Shown: one piece after another, positions 37,449 through 49,918 of the stretch | Numbering within the stretch: the first letter of the stretch is position 1 | Layout: each line of letters starts with the position of its first letter | Assembly (NCBI GenBank): GCA_035582835.1 | Contig: JAYKAV010002775.1 | Span: 3,872 to 67,871, forward strand | From: Phoebastria nigripes | Lineage: Eukaryota > Chordata > Aves > Procellariiformes > Diomedeidae | DNA: 64,000 bases | Reading direction: 5' to 3' | Made by a program: the position numbers and the translations under genes | The notes under the pieces: generated by a model | Told to the model about the DNA's origin: nothing | What the model saw: only the letters and a program-made list of their open reading frames with translations | Database searches by the model: none

Positions 37449-39013
37449 NATGAACTTGGCTTGTAAGAGGATTTTCTTTCTTTGCAATAAACAAAGATTG
37501 TATGAAATGCCTTATATCTGGTGGTCTCTGCAGAGGGTTCAGTGTGTGCCTCGTAAGGAAACGTGGTGGTGGTTTGCTTTTCTCATGTTGTCACGTCTTC
37601 CTTCAATTATGGGATAAATATTAATACCACAACCACCCACTAAACAGGCACTGCCTGCCATGTCTTATCATCCCATCCCTGGGCCGTTGGAACAACTTTA
37701 CAACACCCTGAAGTTTAAAACAAACACACACGAAAACCAGTCCCTCTGGATATATTAGAGCTGACCAGCAAATGTGCATTTCATTACCTAAAATATGCTG
37801 GTAGACCCAGAAGAGCAAGTGAGCCAAAGGGAAGTAGACCTGCAAAAGGCTTTGGTACTGGATAAAATAGGAAAAGTGTTTGTTTTCCACCCCTCCCCTT
37901 TCTCTCCTTGATTTCTCCTGCTATGAATTCCTGGTTAAAGACTTGCATTTCTGAGGGAAACCCGGGCGCCAAGCTGGAAGACGCATTGCTCAGCCCAGGC
38001 ACAGAAATGGCAGGGCAGGAGCAAACCAGCAGACAGTTAGAAGAACATCGTGTGTTTTATTTTTATTTATTTTTTTTTCTTAAAGGCGTCGGCACTTGGC
38101 TTTGAGTGCCTGGAGTGGATAGCTCCTTGGTGTCGTCCCCCCACGTGGTTCAGAGCCCTGTCAAGGTCCTGCAGCGGGAGCAGAGCTTTTGCTGGGCTGG
38201 CATCCTGGGGAACATGGACAAGGGTGTTCCTCCTCCGGTTGGGGTGGTTGGCACAGAAGGGTAGGGACGATGGGGCTGTGTGGGCCCTGCATGGCTGGGG
38301 ACCATGGAGCTTGGCACTGCCTGGGTCTGGCTTGTCCACCACCAGGAATCCACTGTTGGCACCTCCATATGTGTGTGATCGGCAGGTACAGCTTTAAGGT
38401 CAGCCCCATCCATGGAGATGTATCTCAGATGAGGACTGGTAACACCCAGCCCTCCATTTATACTGCTTGGTACAAATTACAGACATCAGGGCTCCCCTTT
38501 CATCCCTTCTTGGTGGGCTTGGCAGGAAAAGCGCTCGCCTTTTCCAGTGGGATTTTGAAGGCGTCCGTTAGTTTGCAGTGTTGATGATATCTTTTGGTGC
38601 TTGGAAGGATTTTGTCATCTGAGGCCAAGCTGTGCAGTACAAGAATCCTATGTTGGCCCTGATGTGAAGGGGAGGCTGGGGCAGAGCTGATTTACACGGG
38701 CTTCGAAGAGCCACACAGCACAGAAGTGTGTAAAGAGTTATCTCTTTTTTGAGAAATGTTTTGCCGTTGGATGACTGGCTCGTTGTTAATGTGGAGCAAT
38801 GATTTTTATTCAGCAACGTCCACATATACCACTGCTTCCCATCCAAGAAAAACACAGCAAGCTGTCTCACCAGTTCCACCAGACTGGTCTCTCAGAGCAA
38901 AACCCGGCTGGTGGCTTCGTGCAGGGAGTGTTTTTGCATGCGAGAAGATGAGTCACCATCGGTTGCTTGGTCAACAGCAACTGTGTGCGTTTTCTCTGTC
39001 TGTTTTTGGACAG

Positions 39014-39110
39014 TTTAAAAGAGGCATGCCAACTCTACCCCCTTTTTTAGATGAAAAAAGAGGTGGGGAACGCATACTTGATCAAATGAAAGAAAATTCT
39101 GCCATTCCAG
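39014..39110 (+). CDS. Internal coding exon C, probably of the same gene (partial CDS)
   Basis: The exon is 97 nt. The acceptor tract is strong (TTTTCTCTGTCTGTTTTTGGACAG) and the donor is CAG followed by GTAATA at 39111. Only phase 0 is open; the other two frames meet TAA and TAG. That phase matches the end of the exon at 11710-11927. It encodes 32 residues, FKRGMPTLPP then FLDEKRGGER and ILDQMKENSAIP, plus one base of a Gly codon (phase 1). The composition is mixed and protein-like: hydrophobic-basic start, a Pro turn, then an amphipathic charged segment that could be helical. Local base composition is more AT-rich than the first two exons. The joining intron would be 27 kb, so unseen exons or a second gene are possible. 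I do not recognise a family. Confidence rests on splice sites, unique frame and phase agreement, not on homology. Confidence 0.62.
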
Positions 39111-42100
39111 GTAATATTAAAGAATGGTAGTGGCTGCACTTGTAAGCTCTAAAGTCAGTTCTTCATCAACCACTCGATGGACATCTCTCTGCCCTCTGTC
39201 TCCAGTTCCTGGGGCTCTCTGTTGTCATCACTGCAGTGTCCACACCTGATACTTGCTGCTTCATCTTTAAGATACCCTCTTACATTTTTATCTTCCAGGC
39301 TAAAAAGGAATAGTGTAAGCTGGATGTTAGTCTGAAAGAAAAATGTTTTCACTCTAACAGCTGTGGTGGAGTGCTTGTACTGCAGGCTGGGGAAGCAGCA
39401 ACTCCCTCCCTTCGTCCCCCACTTCGTGATGCTGGCAGCCTGAAGTGAAGTTGGTGGCTGGGTTTTCATCTTCTTTTACCAAAGGGCAAACTCTGAAGTG
39501 GCAAAGGACCAGCTGAGCTGAGTAGGCAGGTCCCCGCAGACGGGATGTTCTCTGTGTTACGGAGAAAGGTGGGTTTTGGTCGTGATTAGGGAAAAACTGC
39601 AGAAGAGAGTGGTGACAGGGGAAGCACCTTGCGAGGGCTTCAGGAGAGGCAAAACAAAAGCCCCCACTGCAGGTGTGTGTGCATGAAGGAGGGATGCAAA
39701 CAAGCAAGTCAAGTGTCCCAGTCCCTTCCCATCCCTATGTCCCAGGGCTCATGGTGCCAGCCTCCCCAGCGGCGGTTTCACTGCCCCATGCTCTGTGTCC
39801 TTCCACTTGCTGCCCTCTCTCTCTCCTGCTTCCCTTGGGAGTTTCTCAATTGCTTAATCATTTAATGCAGGTATGGAGCGTGGGGTGAAGCCTGACCCAT
39901 ATCACCAGTCTCCCAGGCTGTGCTTGGCGTGCTTGGCATGCTTGACCCTTCCTCATCCCTTCTCTGTGCTACCTGGTGTGTGGTGCTGGCTATGGAGAGG
40001 ACCTCCTGTCCCCCGTGGCCAGGGCTTTCAGCGTGCGTCAGGGCTTTGTATTTTAAGAGAAGGGTATCTGGAGCTTTGTCCACAATGATTAATGCTCCTC
40101 ATAGTGACTATCTGAATTACTTTGTGCATGACTTTCCTGGGACCAGGGAGAACAAGGGCTCATCTCAGCCACCCTCCATGAGCTCGAAGGGCTGTCTTAC
40201 CTCCATGCCGCTTTGCTGACCAAGCAGTTCCCCCCGTTAGGCCATGGTGTGAGCTGGGGGGGCTCACTTTGCACCTGAGTCCTGCGCTGCTGCAGAGCCA
40301 GGCTGCTGGGCTGCCCGGACACTTAGTCTGATGGGGGGTGGCAGACGTTATATCTCTATCTTGTCATGTCCTAAAATGTAGGAGGCGATGTGGCTGGTGA
40401 CTGGAGAAACGCAGAAGTCTGGCCTATGGGAGTCAGGTAGAGTCTTGTTTAAGACAAAAATGTTTTACAGCTGCAATCAGTGCTCGTTCTTCCTCTCTTG
40501 CAACCTGTCTGATGCTGTGACACTGTAGCCAGGCCACACACAGGTACCGTATGGGGGTTTCCCCTCGCAGCCCCCCAACTCTGCCAGCCCCCCACTGGGG
40601 CATAGCCATGGGGGCCAGGGAGGGATGCAGGGACGGAGGTTGCATATCCTTTCTTCCTACTTTTTCTCTTAATTTTCCTGTGGTCTTCTCCAGCACCATC
40701 GGACACTGCCAGGCTCGGCTGGGTGTGATGCTGGGGGGTGCGCAGGATGTACTCAGGGTTTGAGCAACCCCCCAGCTGAAACACTGCGGGTTTGGGGGTG
40801 CTCGCTCTGCTCCCTTCTCTCAGCTGCTGGTGCCCGGTCCAGGAAGGGTTGGCTGTCAGGCAGTCGTGGTTAGTGGGAGGTGGCATGTCTTTGTCTGGGG
40901 TAGGGCAGCAGTCTAGTCCCAACTCAGGGGCCCTGGAAAAACAGCGAATGTCAGTCTCTGAACCACTGATGGAACAGCCCAGTTCTCAGCCCTTTCTTGG
41001 CGTGGAGAGATGGAATCGCAGCATCCTTGGATGGCCTTTGCAGTCGGTGACAAATTAGAGGTGCCAGCTTGAAAGCAGGTGTTTTGCTTTCACCTCCCGT
41101 AAGGTGGGGATCCCGGTGCCTTTCCACTGTTGGGATCCCCAAGAAATTTAGGGATGCAACCCAAGACAAAACGTTTTGCCATACCGTTGGCTGCAGGTTG
41201 AGTAGGGTGAAGTGGGGAGCGGGTTTCAGAGGGGGAGCAGACAGGGGGAAGGGCCACAAGAAGGTGAGCTGCAGTAGTAAAGGTTTAAGGGAAAGTGAAG
41301 AAGGCTTTGGGGAGAGCTGCAGACATGAGCTGACATTTAAGTAGCAGAGGTCAAGAAAAAACTTTCCTCAGGGGCAGATTATCCTTCTTCAGGGCTGCCT
41401 GGACCCTGTGTGTAAAACAGCCCGTGCTTTTCGCCACCGCGCAGAGATGCTGGACCAGGTGGGTGGGCATCCTGTGTCGTCCTGTCCTGGGGATTTTGGA
41501 TTTCTCCCTTTCTGCGGAGGCATTTGCTTCAAAGATCCAGTAGAATACATTGTATGTATGCCATTGCATCCCCCCGCCGCATCCCCCTTTGAAGCTTCTG
41601 TGCCCTTGCTGCAGATTGCCCTGAGGATAGGCATCAGTGTGTGCCCCTTTCGCTGGCCGCCGGGACCCCGCTGCTCGGGATTGCTAAAGGGCAGGCACAC
41701 AGGGAGGGTGCACCATCTTGCTTTTTTGCCTTCCCGGGAGGTATTTCCCCTCCCTGCATCATCTTGGTGTCTGGCAGCCAGCAGTGTGAGAAACAGGAGA
41801 AGGGGCTCTGCTCCATTTTAATGTGTTGCCCTAAACTCACTGTGCACCCCAAGGTCACTGGTGCGCCTGGTCGCCCCCAAGCTGGTGCTTCCATCGCTGT
41901 TTTCCTGTGCTTTTGCACTCAGGGCATGGCCAAGGCTCCTTCAGGTCACGGTGATAGCAACTGGGATTTTTTTGGCTTTCCCCTTTGCTCTGGGGGTGAA
42001 GAAGATGCTGAGCAGCACCGAGGCAGAATGGCCCATCCCTGTTACGAGAATAAGCCCAGGCCTTTGGTTTTCCCTACAGAGGATGAATCTTTGGAGAGAG

Positions 42101-42329
42101 AGACTGGACAGTTAAAGCTATGAGCCTCCCTTGCTGTGCACACAGCACGGGCAGGATGGGTCATGATCTACAGCAGCATCTGCGGGATGCCCGGTGGTGT
42201 GGGCTTGTGGGAGAAGATAACTTGCTGAGCTGAAGACTTGCTGGATCTTGTTTTGAGGTCCTGCATGGGGGCTGCAAGCGGTGCAACCCAAACACCGATA
42301 GCTGTGCATGAAAAATGCACCAGTATGTT

Positions 42330-42740
42330 TTCAGTTGTGTGAGTGGGATGTATTTAATTTGCTCTATTTTAATTTGTAAGGCTTTGGACTGCTTATCTGT
42401 GCTGAAGCTGCCTGGCGCAGGTGGGTTTTAGCTGTGATGGCTGAGAACCGGGCCACTGTTGTTGGGCACATATAAGCCTGTGTATCAGCACAAGCGACAA
42501 TAAATTGTTTCATGGCGGGCTGCGAAGGGTCCCCGATTCAGCGCTGGCTGCGTTTGTTAAAACGAACGAGTCTAATCCAGGATGCAAAATCCCTGACAAA
42601 CTGCTTTTTAATGTTCGCCTGCAGGGTGCGATAAGGCGGTGATCTGCACACGTTAGCAGGTTTCTTTATTCAAAATGAATTAATTTGACTCATAATATAT
42701 GTCTCAGTTTATACCTCAACCTAAAACCTCCAAACTTCCT
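42330..42740. other. AT-rich island, possible conserved non-coding element
   Basis: A stretch of clearly higher AT content than its surroundings, with words such as TATTTAATTTGCTC, GACAATAAATTG, GCGATAAGG (GATA-type) and GAATTAATTTGACTC. Islands like this in long vertebrate introns are often conserved enhancers, but conservation cannot be judged from one sequence. No exon-like frame was seen. Confidence 0.25.
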
Positions 42741-44269
42741 AATTTAGTGATGTGTACACTGGTGCAAGTATCAATGATGACTGAGCTGTTGGTTTTGGGT
42801 GGCCCTGTATGTGTCTGGCGGAGGCTTGGTCTGGCTCAGCTGGTCCCAGAGCCGCACCAGGGGCTTTGTCTGTGTCAAGCAGGAGGGGCTGTGCTCTTTC
42901 TTTTGCTTTTAGAATTTTAGGATTTCAAGTGTGGGGGTGTTCAGAAGCAGAATTTATGTTTTTTTTTTCCTGTCTGTGGAGTAGTTGTGCCAAAACATAT
43001 TGGGTGGAAGTGGGAGGAAAATGGAGACTGAGTTACTTCCCCAAAATAACACTTGGGTGGAGGGCAGAGCCTGGAGATGGAGGATGCCCGGTGCCTCCTT
43101 TTGCCGTGGAGCAAAGGAGCTTTGTAGAGGAGCAGTGGGACTGAGGGAAGGAGAACAAGTCCAATGGCCTGTGAGGTTCAGCCCGGGTCCCCAGCCAGCG
43201 TTTGGGGCTGCAGGCTCAGATCTAGGACGAGGCACCGCATCGATGCGATTGATGGAGGTTTTTCGAATGACTTGTGCCTCACCGATGGGGAGAGATTTCG
43301 ACAGCCCCAGCTTGCTGCTGGAAGCCCTTGCCATGACTTCGGACATGTTGCACCCATTTCTTCCCTTGCCATCTTCGTTCCAGTCATGCTGGGACCAACC
43401 TGCACCGCGTGGGCAGAGCCTCCTCGGGCATGTTCTCATCGGCTGGCTTTTCTATGGCCTTTTACCCTTTTCCTGCGTGCACTGGTAGAAAGGGAAAGGT
43501 TTAACCCACTAAACCAGTCTGTGCAACAAATGGTCCTTCTTTCTTCTTGTTCTCTCTTTTCGTATCCTTCAGCCCTCCAGCAAGTACCTTCCATCTGCCA
43601 GCCTGTTTCAGGGCACTGGGCTNGTCCGTACTCTGGGAGGAAGATGCCTGCGTTGGAGGAACAATGCTGTTTTCTTTTCTGCAGTCCTGCAGCAGCTGGT
43701 CTGATTAGTTCAAGTTAGCACAAGTCGGTATAGATCGGCTGGGCTAACGTTGAACTTGGGCTTGTAATCTGGCTACTCATATCAGCATCCCCCAAATATT
43801 ACTGGTTTTACTGGAGAGGTATTTTAGAAGGAGCACAGAATGCCCCTGCGCTGGTGCACTGACCTCATCTTTCCCAAAGGGGAGGGATGAGCATCATGGC
43901 AAAGGGTTAGACTTGCTGGTGGCCAAAGGCCCTCTCCTGCTTGACCCAGAGGTCTCAGAAGCACAGCTGTGGGGCTCATGTGCCTCCTGGGTTTGCAGCA
44001 GGGCTGTTGGCATCCTGCTTCTGCCAGTGGTAGTACGCATACACAAGCAGGTGAAGGACTTGCAGCAGACGTGATTTTTGGAAGCTGGATTCTCCTTTGA
44101 GGATAGCAGCACAGATCTTGCCGGCTTCAATACACGGTGCTTGGAGAAGCATGCAAGCTGCCTGGGTAAGCGAGGAACAGCCCTTGAGAACCCCCTGTGC
44201 TGGTTGGGAGCGGTAGCCAGGTACCGGTGTCCGCTGAGAGACATCGCTTAGTACATTTTAGCTGAGGAG

Positions 44270-44460
44270 CCCATGGTAATTGGGTCTCATATTACTCAAG
44301 CCAGGTAGGTTACTGCTAATATTATTTGATAGATGAAATCCAGAAAGACTAACAGACTTTCCTAATTTTGCACCCAGATAGTGACAGATAGGGCTTTGTA
44401 ATAAAAGTTAATCAGTTTTTTTTATCATGTGATTCTCAGAAGGGCTGTTTTCATTAACTA
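44270..44460. other. AT-rich island, possible conserved non-coding element
   Basis: AT-rich block with homeodomain-like words (GGTAATTGGG, CTAATATTATT, GTTAATCAG, CATTAAC) in a GC-richer intron. No coding signal or repeat was recognised. Conservation is untested. Confidence 0.25.
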
Positions 44461-46493
44461 CCTGTCCGCACCCAGAAAGCAGCATAGCCTTGGCTTGGGA
44501 GGGCTCCTGAAGCCCAGGAGACGCACTAGAAGCCATACCCGAATACGTGTGTGCACTTGAACCCAATTCCAAAGCTGATGCCAGGAGGCTTTTTGGAGGG
44601 GAGGGCTGGGCAGGGGATCAGGCTCAGGACACCAGTCCCATGGACCATGTGTGGCTGTAGCCCTGGTCTACACCATACCCTGCAGGTGTCTTCTGTCTGC
44701 GGTGACCCCACTGTCTTCTCCCTAGTCCCACCAAATTTTAGTTATTTTCTATGAGGAACAAACTGCCCTACTTTAGAGCCTTCCCAAATCTCCTGTTGGG
44801 ATTAGGAGCCTGCGTTTCCTCTTATGAAAGTAGAAGGGATGTAATTTTCCATGGGCTGAACCACAAAATCTCTGTCCCTGCACAAGGTGGTGTCTCAGCA
44901 GTCTCTCCCTGGGTCTCTCTTCCCAAATGCCACTGCTTCTTGTGTTTTAACATCTTTGCATCCTGTCTGCATCTCTTGCCATCCACTCCTCCTTGCTCTG
45001 GGCAGAGAAAATGAACCTGTAGGTGCAATCACAACAAGGAAAGGTGGCGGTCCTGGTGTCTGGCCTGTTGCTTGAGGCTTTTTCCCCAGCAAATACACGG
45101 CATACGGGTAGTGGGTGCCCTGCTACAGTTGCACAAGCTGAGGCAGAATAGAGAAGGGATTTCTTCAAGGGATACCTGTGGCAAAAACCAGTCTGGAGCC
45201 TCTGTCCACTGCTCTGGGCACTGGGCTGTGCTGCCCAGATGTTGTCATCCCTCGCNGGGGGATGTGAGCTCAGTATCTTGCCCGAGACCACACGTACAGA
45301 GAGACCAGACTCAAAGTCTCCAGGTGCTCCGGATCCAAGTTTGACTCACCAGTCTGTGCTGCCTGGGGGTACTTCCCTCTGTGAATATATAGTGGTTTTA
45401 ATTAATCATCCTCCCGTAGAAACCATGTATGTAGCTGCTTGTGTTAGCAAGGCGAGTGTGTGAGCGGGGTAGCTGTTTCTCCGTGGGTGTGTTATCCTAC
45501 ATAAATATCTTTCTATAAATAAACAGATAAAGGGATTGCTACGGGACATCCCTGCAAACGAGCTCTGGGTATTTCTGCAAACCCTCTTGTATAAATAACC
45601 TCATTCAACAAATAAAGGGCTAAGTGGCCCATCTGGGGATGGGTGTGCTGTGCCTTTGAAGGGAAGCTGGGGATGGTGGAGCAGGCGGGTTCCTCCAGCG
45701 CCTGCAGTCAGGCTTTGAGCCTCCCTCCTCGCCCCGGGCGTGCTGGGGCGGCTGTGATGGCCCTGCCTCCAGTGGCACGATGGCTCAGGCAGATCAGAGC
45801 AGGCGTGCGATAGCGTTGTGCAGGGAGAAAGGACTTCTGGTGTTCTGCTTTGCTAGGTAAGGAGTTGGTTTGTTGGGCTTGCTGCTCCCGTTCCCACTGC
45901 CCCNGCTCTCAAGGGATGCAGCAGTGGCTGTGACTCGGGGAGGTGGGCTGCCAGCAAGCGCCCAGCTCAGGTCTGGATGGGGAGCCAGTGCCTGGGCTGC
46001 CTTGGGGGCACGAAGGTAGCTCTGCTCCCAGTCGCAACCATGGCTGGTGAATCAGGAGAGCGCCAGCTCACAGCGCCTGAAGGGAAACCCAGTTTGGCTT
46101 TGAGAAGCAGAGCTGAACTCAAAGAGACAACAGTATGGGCTTGCTTCAGAAAGGCAGAATGGAGACACCCAGTTCTGGAGATGGCCAGGCTGCTTCTGCG
46201 TTTCCCCCTGCTCGGTGCAGGTGTTTGTGCCACTGCAAAATGGAAATGATGCCTGAAGGCAGAGCCTGGGCACTGGTGCAGGACAGCTGCTTTCCAGCCC
46301 TGAGCCCGGAGAGCCGTGATGTCCTGGTGGATCCTCCTGAAGGGACTGAAGATCACTGAGTGGAAGCCAACCAGCCTGTTTAACAAAAAAAAGGCTGCAT
46401 GGGACAGGGCCTGCCATGGATGGCTCTTGGCTTTGCAGGGGAAAGCTGTAATATGCTGGTGGATTCAGAGAGGGGATTTGGATGAGGAAAGGT

Positions 46494-46523
46494 GGGAAGA
46501 GAAAAGGGAAAAGGAGGAAGGGG
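46494..46523 (+). repeat. Polypurine tract, 30 nt, in a purine-rich stretch
   Basis: Thirty consecutive purines, within a strongly purine-biased stretch from about 46471 to 46590. Such tracts can form triplex DNA. No mirror symmetry of useful length was verified. Confidence 0.7.
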
Positions 46524-47309
46524 TGTGAGAGAGCAGAGTCCCGGGGCAGGAGGAGAGGAGCAGAGAGGGGCTGGGGGCGAGCAAGAGAAACACCCTGCAT
46601 CTGGGACCCCCCCTGTATGGGCTCCCATCACTTCTCTAGTGCCAGTTGTCATCACATCCCTGGTGTTGGGAGCTTGCAGCTCTGAACTGCCCCATCCCCT
46701 CCCAGGCTGGTTCGGTCCCTGCTCAGTGAGAGGGGCTGCCGCAGCAGCCCGGCCTCTCTTCCATTTACAGGGGCACAGCTGGAACCTCTTGCAACTTGAA
46801 GCTCCCTGCAGGGAGTCGTTTACGTCCCCGTTTGCGACTTGTGNGTCTGTCTGTCTGTACGCTGGGGAGCACTCTTGCCTCTCCATGCACATCCCGTGGC
46901 AGATGCTCAGAGCACGTGTGCTGTACAGCAGGCTCAGGAGTCATGGTGAGACCTTCCCATCAATGGTGCAGCTTTCCTCCCACCGTTCACCGACTCAGAA
47001 GTGATTTTGTGGACAAGCCGCAATTTCAGTTTGTAANCGTGATTTATCAGCAGTTCCACGGGCCAGAGTTGCTCCATCAAATGCTTTTCCCTGGCTGAGT
47101 GTCTTTGTTTTGGGGCAGAGAGAAGAGCTGACATTAACAGAGGGTGGGCTGTGCAGCTAGATGCACGTAGGTCGTTTTGAGGATATCTTACCCAGAGCAA
47201 CTGTTTCATTTCAAGACTGCATGCTTGATGTGAACAAGTGAAGAGTCGCTTTGACTCCCCTGCTTTTTGTGGGTGAAGCTTTCAGCAACAAAAATGCCCC
47301 TTTTTCCTT

Positions 47310-47345
47310 CTCTCTTCTCAAGAGAGAGAGGAAGGAAGGAAGGTT
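47310..47345. repeat. Short inverted repeat followed by a GAAG microsatellite
   Basis: CTCTCTT (47310-47316) pairs with AAGAGAG (47320-47326) across 3 nt, and the purine side runs on into GAGAGGAAGGAAGGAAGG. This looks like simple sequence, not a gene. Confidence 0.6.
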
Positions 47346-49059
47346 GGGATGACCACNGGTGTGCTCAAGTAGTTGTGGAGCAAAAGCATCTCTTTGGAAG
47401 AACTCATGGACTCGTTTTCTTTGCTGGAGCTGCAGAGCTTCCCCATGGGCCTGGTGGCACCCGGGTGCCTCGACACAGGAATGCTCTCGCTTGTTTTAAC
47501 ACCTGCCCCTTCCTGAGCTGCCTCCCAGGGCCCTGTTTCAGAGGTGGCCATCTTCACCCCGTGACGAGTCTGGATATGAGGCGGGTTTTGGCTGGCGTGG
47601 ACCACCCCTGCCCCGGTTGGCAAAAGGCAGGCGCTGGGCTCCGTCTCCCCAGGCTGATCCTGGCCGAGGAGGATGCTCGAGNCTTGTTTTTCTTCTGTGG
47701 GTGTACTTTTCTGCCTGAAAAAAGATGCAGTGAAGGTAGAAATGCTAAATTAAAACTATCCATGGTTTATGGCTAATTGGTTTGACTTTGCCTAGGCTCA
47801 GCAGAGGAGCGCTCCTTGAGCTGGGCACAGGTCCAGGCTGGGGGACAGTGACCACGGGCATAGCCACCTCCACTGTGGAGGAGTGGGCGTGTGGCAGCTG
47901 GTTAAACCAAAGGCGTGAGATTAAAAGGACTCTGACCTGCTGGTTGGTGAGCTGGGATGAAAGCAGCAGTCTTGAGCCTGGCATCCAGTAGCTGCCACCT
48001 GAGGTTGTGGTTGTCTACCGACCGAAAAATGTTTCCTTGGAGCTCCAGGAGAGCAAGTGGGGAGGGTCAGCTTGCTCTTTTTAATGTGTTTCTAAGCACA
48101 NGCAGGGGATGCAAACTTGCACGCTCTTCAAACAGCAGGGAGAAGGGGTTAGGATGTTTTTTCCTCTGCCAGTGCCATTCATGGCAGGAAGGACCAGCTT
48201 CTGAGCCTGTCTGCTAGTGCCAGTGATGTCAAGGAGCCAAGTGGTTTATGCTGTCCTGAGTCGGATGCAGGGGTCTGGGGACCTGATGCTCTCCATTCCT
48301 GGAGTTTTCCGAATGCCATTCAGCTCTCGGTGGCTATTCTGGGTACCTTTTGAAGAAGGTCAGCGAACAGAGTGTGCACGCCCATGTCTTAAACTAATAC
48401 GCAGTATGCGGTCTGTGGTGCAGCAGCACGGCTGAGCCTGTGTGTAGCAGCAAGTACAAAAGTAGTTTGGTTGTGGCCAAGGAGATGAGAAACCTCCCCA
48501 GTATCAGCTCACGGAGGGGCAGCAATGGGCTGGTCAGCAGCAGGGGCTGGGAGAGGTCTCCTTGGGAGAGATCTCCTGTGCTTCCTGAGACCAGCAGCCC
48601 TTTCTCTTAGCCCCCATTCACCGATTGCTCCACTTGATACTCGCTGTTATTCAGCCCCCATATTTTGGGGAACATCTAATGACAGAGGTCCTTGGTGGGA
48701 CCAGAGGCTGAGGGTAGATGGCAGCCCGTGGGTCTCAGTGAAATGCTGAGCATGGATGTACGGGACACAAAGCATGCTGGAAGCCCTGGAGAGCTCTAAC
48801 TGTGATATTTGGAGCTGTCATAAGCTGATCAAAACCAGATCATCTGCGTTCATCAGATATCTTAAAGGGACCTTCTCACTTCCTTGGGATGTTATTATGA
48901 GGCCATGACCGCCACGTCCTCATCTGATCCAGAAGGAGGTAGCTCTGAGCTGAGAGGAGTAAGGGGTGGGAATGAGCAGCCGTGGGGAAAAGCGCTGGTG
49001 GTCCCGTTCAGCGCTACCGCTCAGAGGTGTTCCCGGCGGCCCGAGGGAGCGGCACGGTG

Positions 49060-49175
49060 TTAAATATCATTTTAATGTGGACAGCATCCCCCTAAATGAA
49101 GCAGAATGCAATATGAGATGAATCAAAACTGTGCTAATGGTGGAAAATGTACATGGCTTTTAAAAACTAATATTA
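49060..49175. other. AT-rich island, possible conserved non-coding element
   Basis: Just after a short CpG-containing stretch (about 49010-49055), the sequence becomes AT-rich with words such as AAATATCATTTTAATG, GCAATATGAGATGAATC and AAACTAATATTACTG. There is no coding frame. A regulatory element is possible but unproven. Confidence 0.25.
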
Positions 49176-49886
49176 CTGTGGGACTCAGTCTGTGTGTCCC
49201 AGGAGACCTTGAAAGGTTGGCCCTTTGCTCAGCCAAAGAAGACAGGAGAAAAACTCCCAGCTGCTGAAATGTCCCCTGTTGAACTTACGGTGGTGGGGCA
49301 GAGGAGGGAGGGAGAGGAGCAGTTACATGGGGGAGAGGGCGAGGTTTGCCTAAGGGATACTCAACCCGTGCTGCCCTCTGATCGGCAGCGATGGAAAAAA
49401 GGGAATGCGGGAGAATGGAGGGAGAAATCATCTATCGCCATCGTTGTGTGGGGTAAAGGGAAAGTCAGACTTCCCCCCTCCTTTAGGGTACCCCCATCCC
49501 ATGGATTTAAACACTGGCTTTAAGAGGAGAATAAAAAATAATGAGGACATGGATAGATGGTTTCTTTTTATCTCTACAGCTGAAGAGATAAATGTGACAT
49601 TAATTATGTGACACAGCTTTGAAAATCATTATATATCTCTGGTTTTTTTAAAAGGGGGTTTCAGATTTCTGTCTGGGACTAATAAAGAAGGACAATTTTT
49701 AAAAAACTTTAAAGATGATCTGTAGGGAGAGAGTTTGCTGTCTTAATTTTCTCTTCTGTAGATGAAGCTTGTTCAGCTCTCCTGTCTCTTGCATAGAGTG
49801 AGCGTATGTGTGTTTGAAAGAGATGCTGAGAGAGGCAAAACCAGGGCAGCTTGTGAAGTTTAATAGGAGAATATGGGCTTTTGGAT

Positions 49887-49918
49887 GGGTGGGGGGTGAG
49901 ATGGGGCCGCGGGGGGGG
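49887..49918 (+). other. G-quadruplex motif
   Basis: G tracts of 3, 6, 4 and 8 are separated by T, TGAGAT and CCGC (loops of 1, 6 and 4 nt) on the plus strand. It is the most G-dense motif of the window. Confidence 0.7.

Larger units (their letters stand above)
11928..39013 (+). other. Large intron B-C, 27 kb, mostly featureless
   Basis: This is the span between exon B (ends phase 0) and exon C (starts phase 0). It contains the 61-nt T run at 13688-13748, a CpG-rich 13-bp duplication at 14849-14874, an AT-rich inverted repeat at 14974-15000, an impure A tract at 16876-16900, T runs at 27670-27696 and 37429-37448, G-quadruplex motifs near 24228 and 28322, and AT-rich islands near 27130 and 34620. 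Possible small cassette exons at 12507 are weak. From 24437 onward, isolated N bases appear. No other gene is supportable. Confidence 0.5.

Noticed and set aside
38086..38220. Possible exon after a T-rich tract ending AAAG
   Set aside because: The frame is open but the peptide is Trp/Cys/Pro-rich in a chance-like way and the donor is poor.
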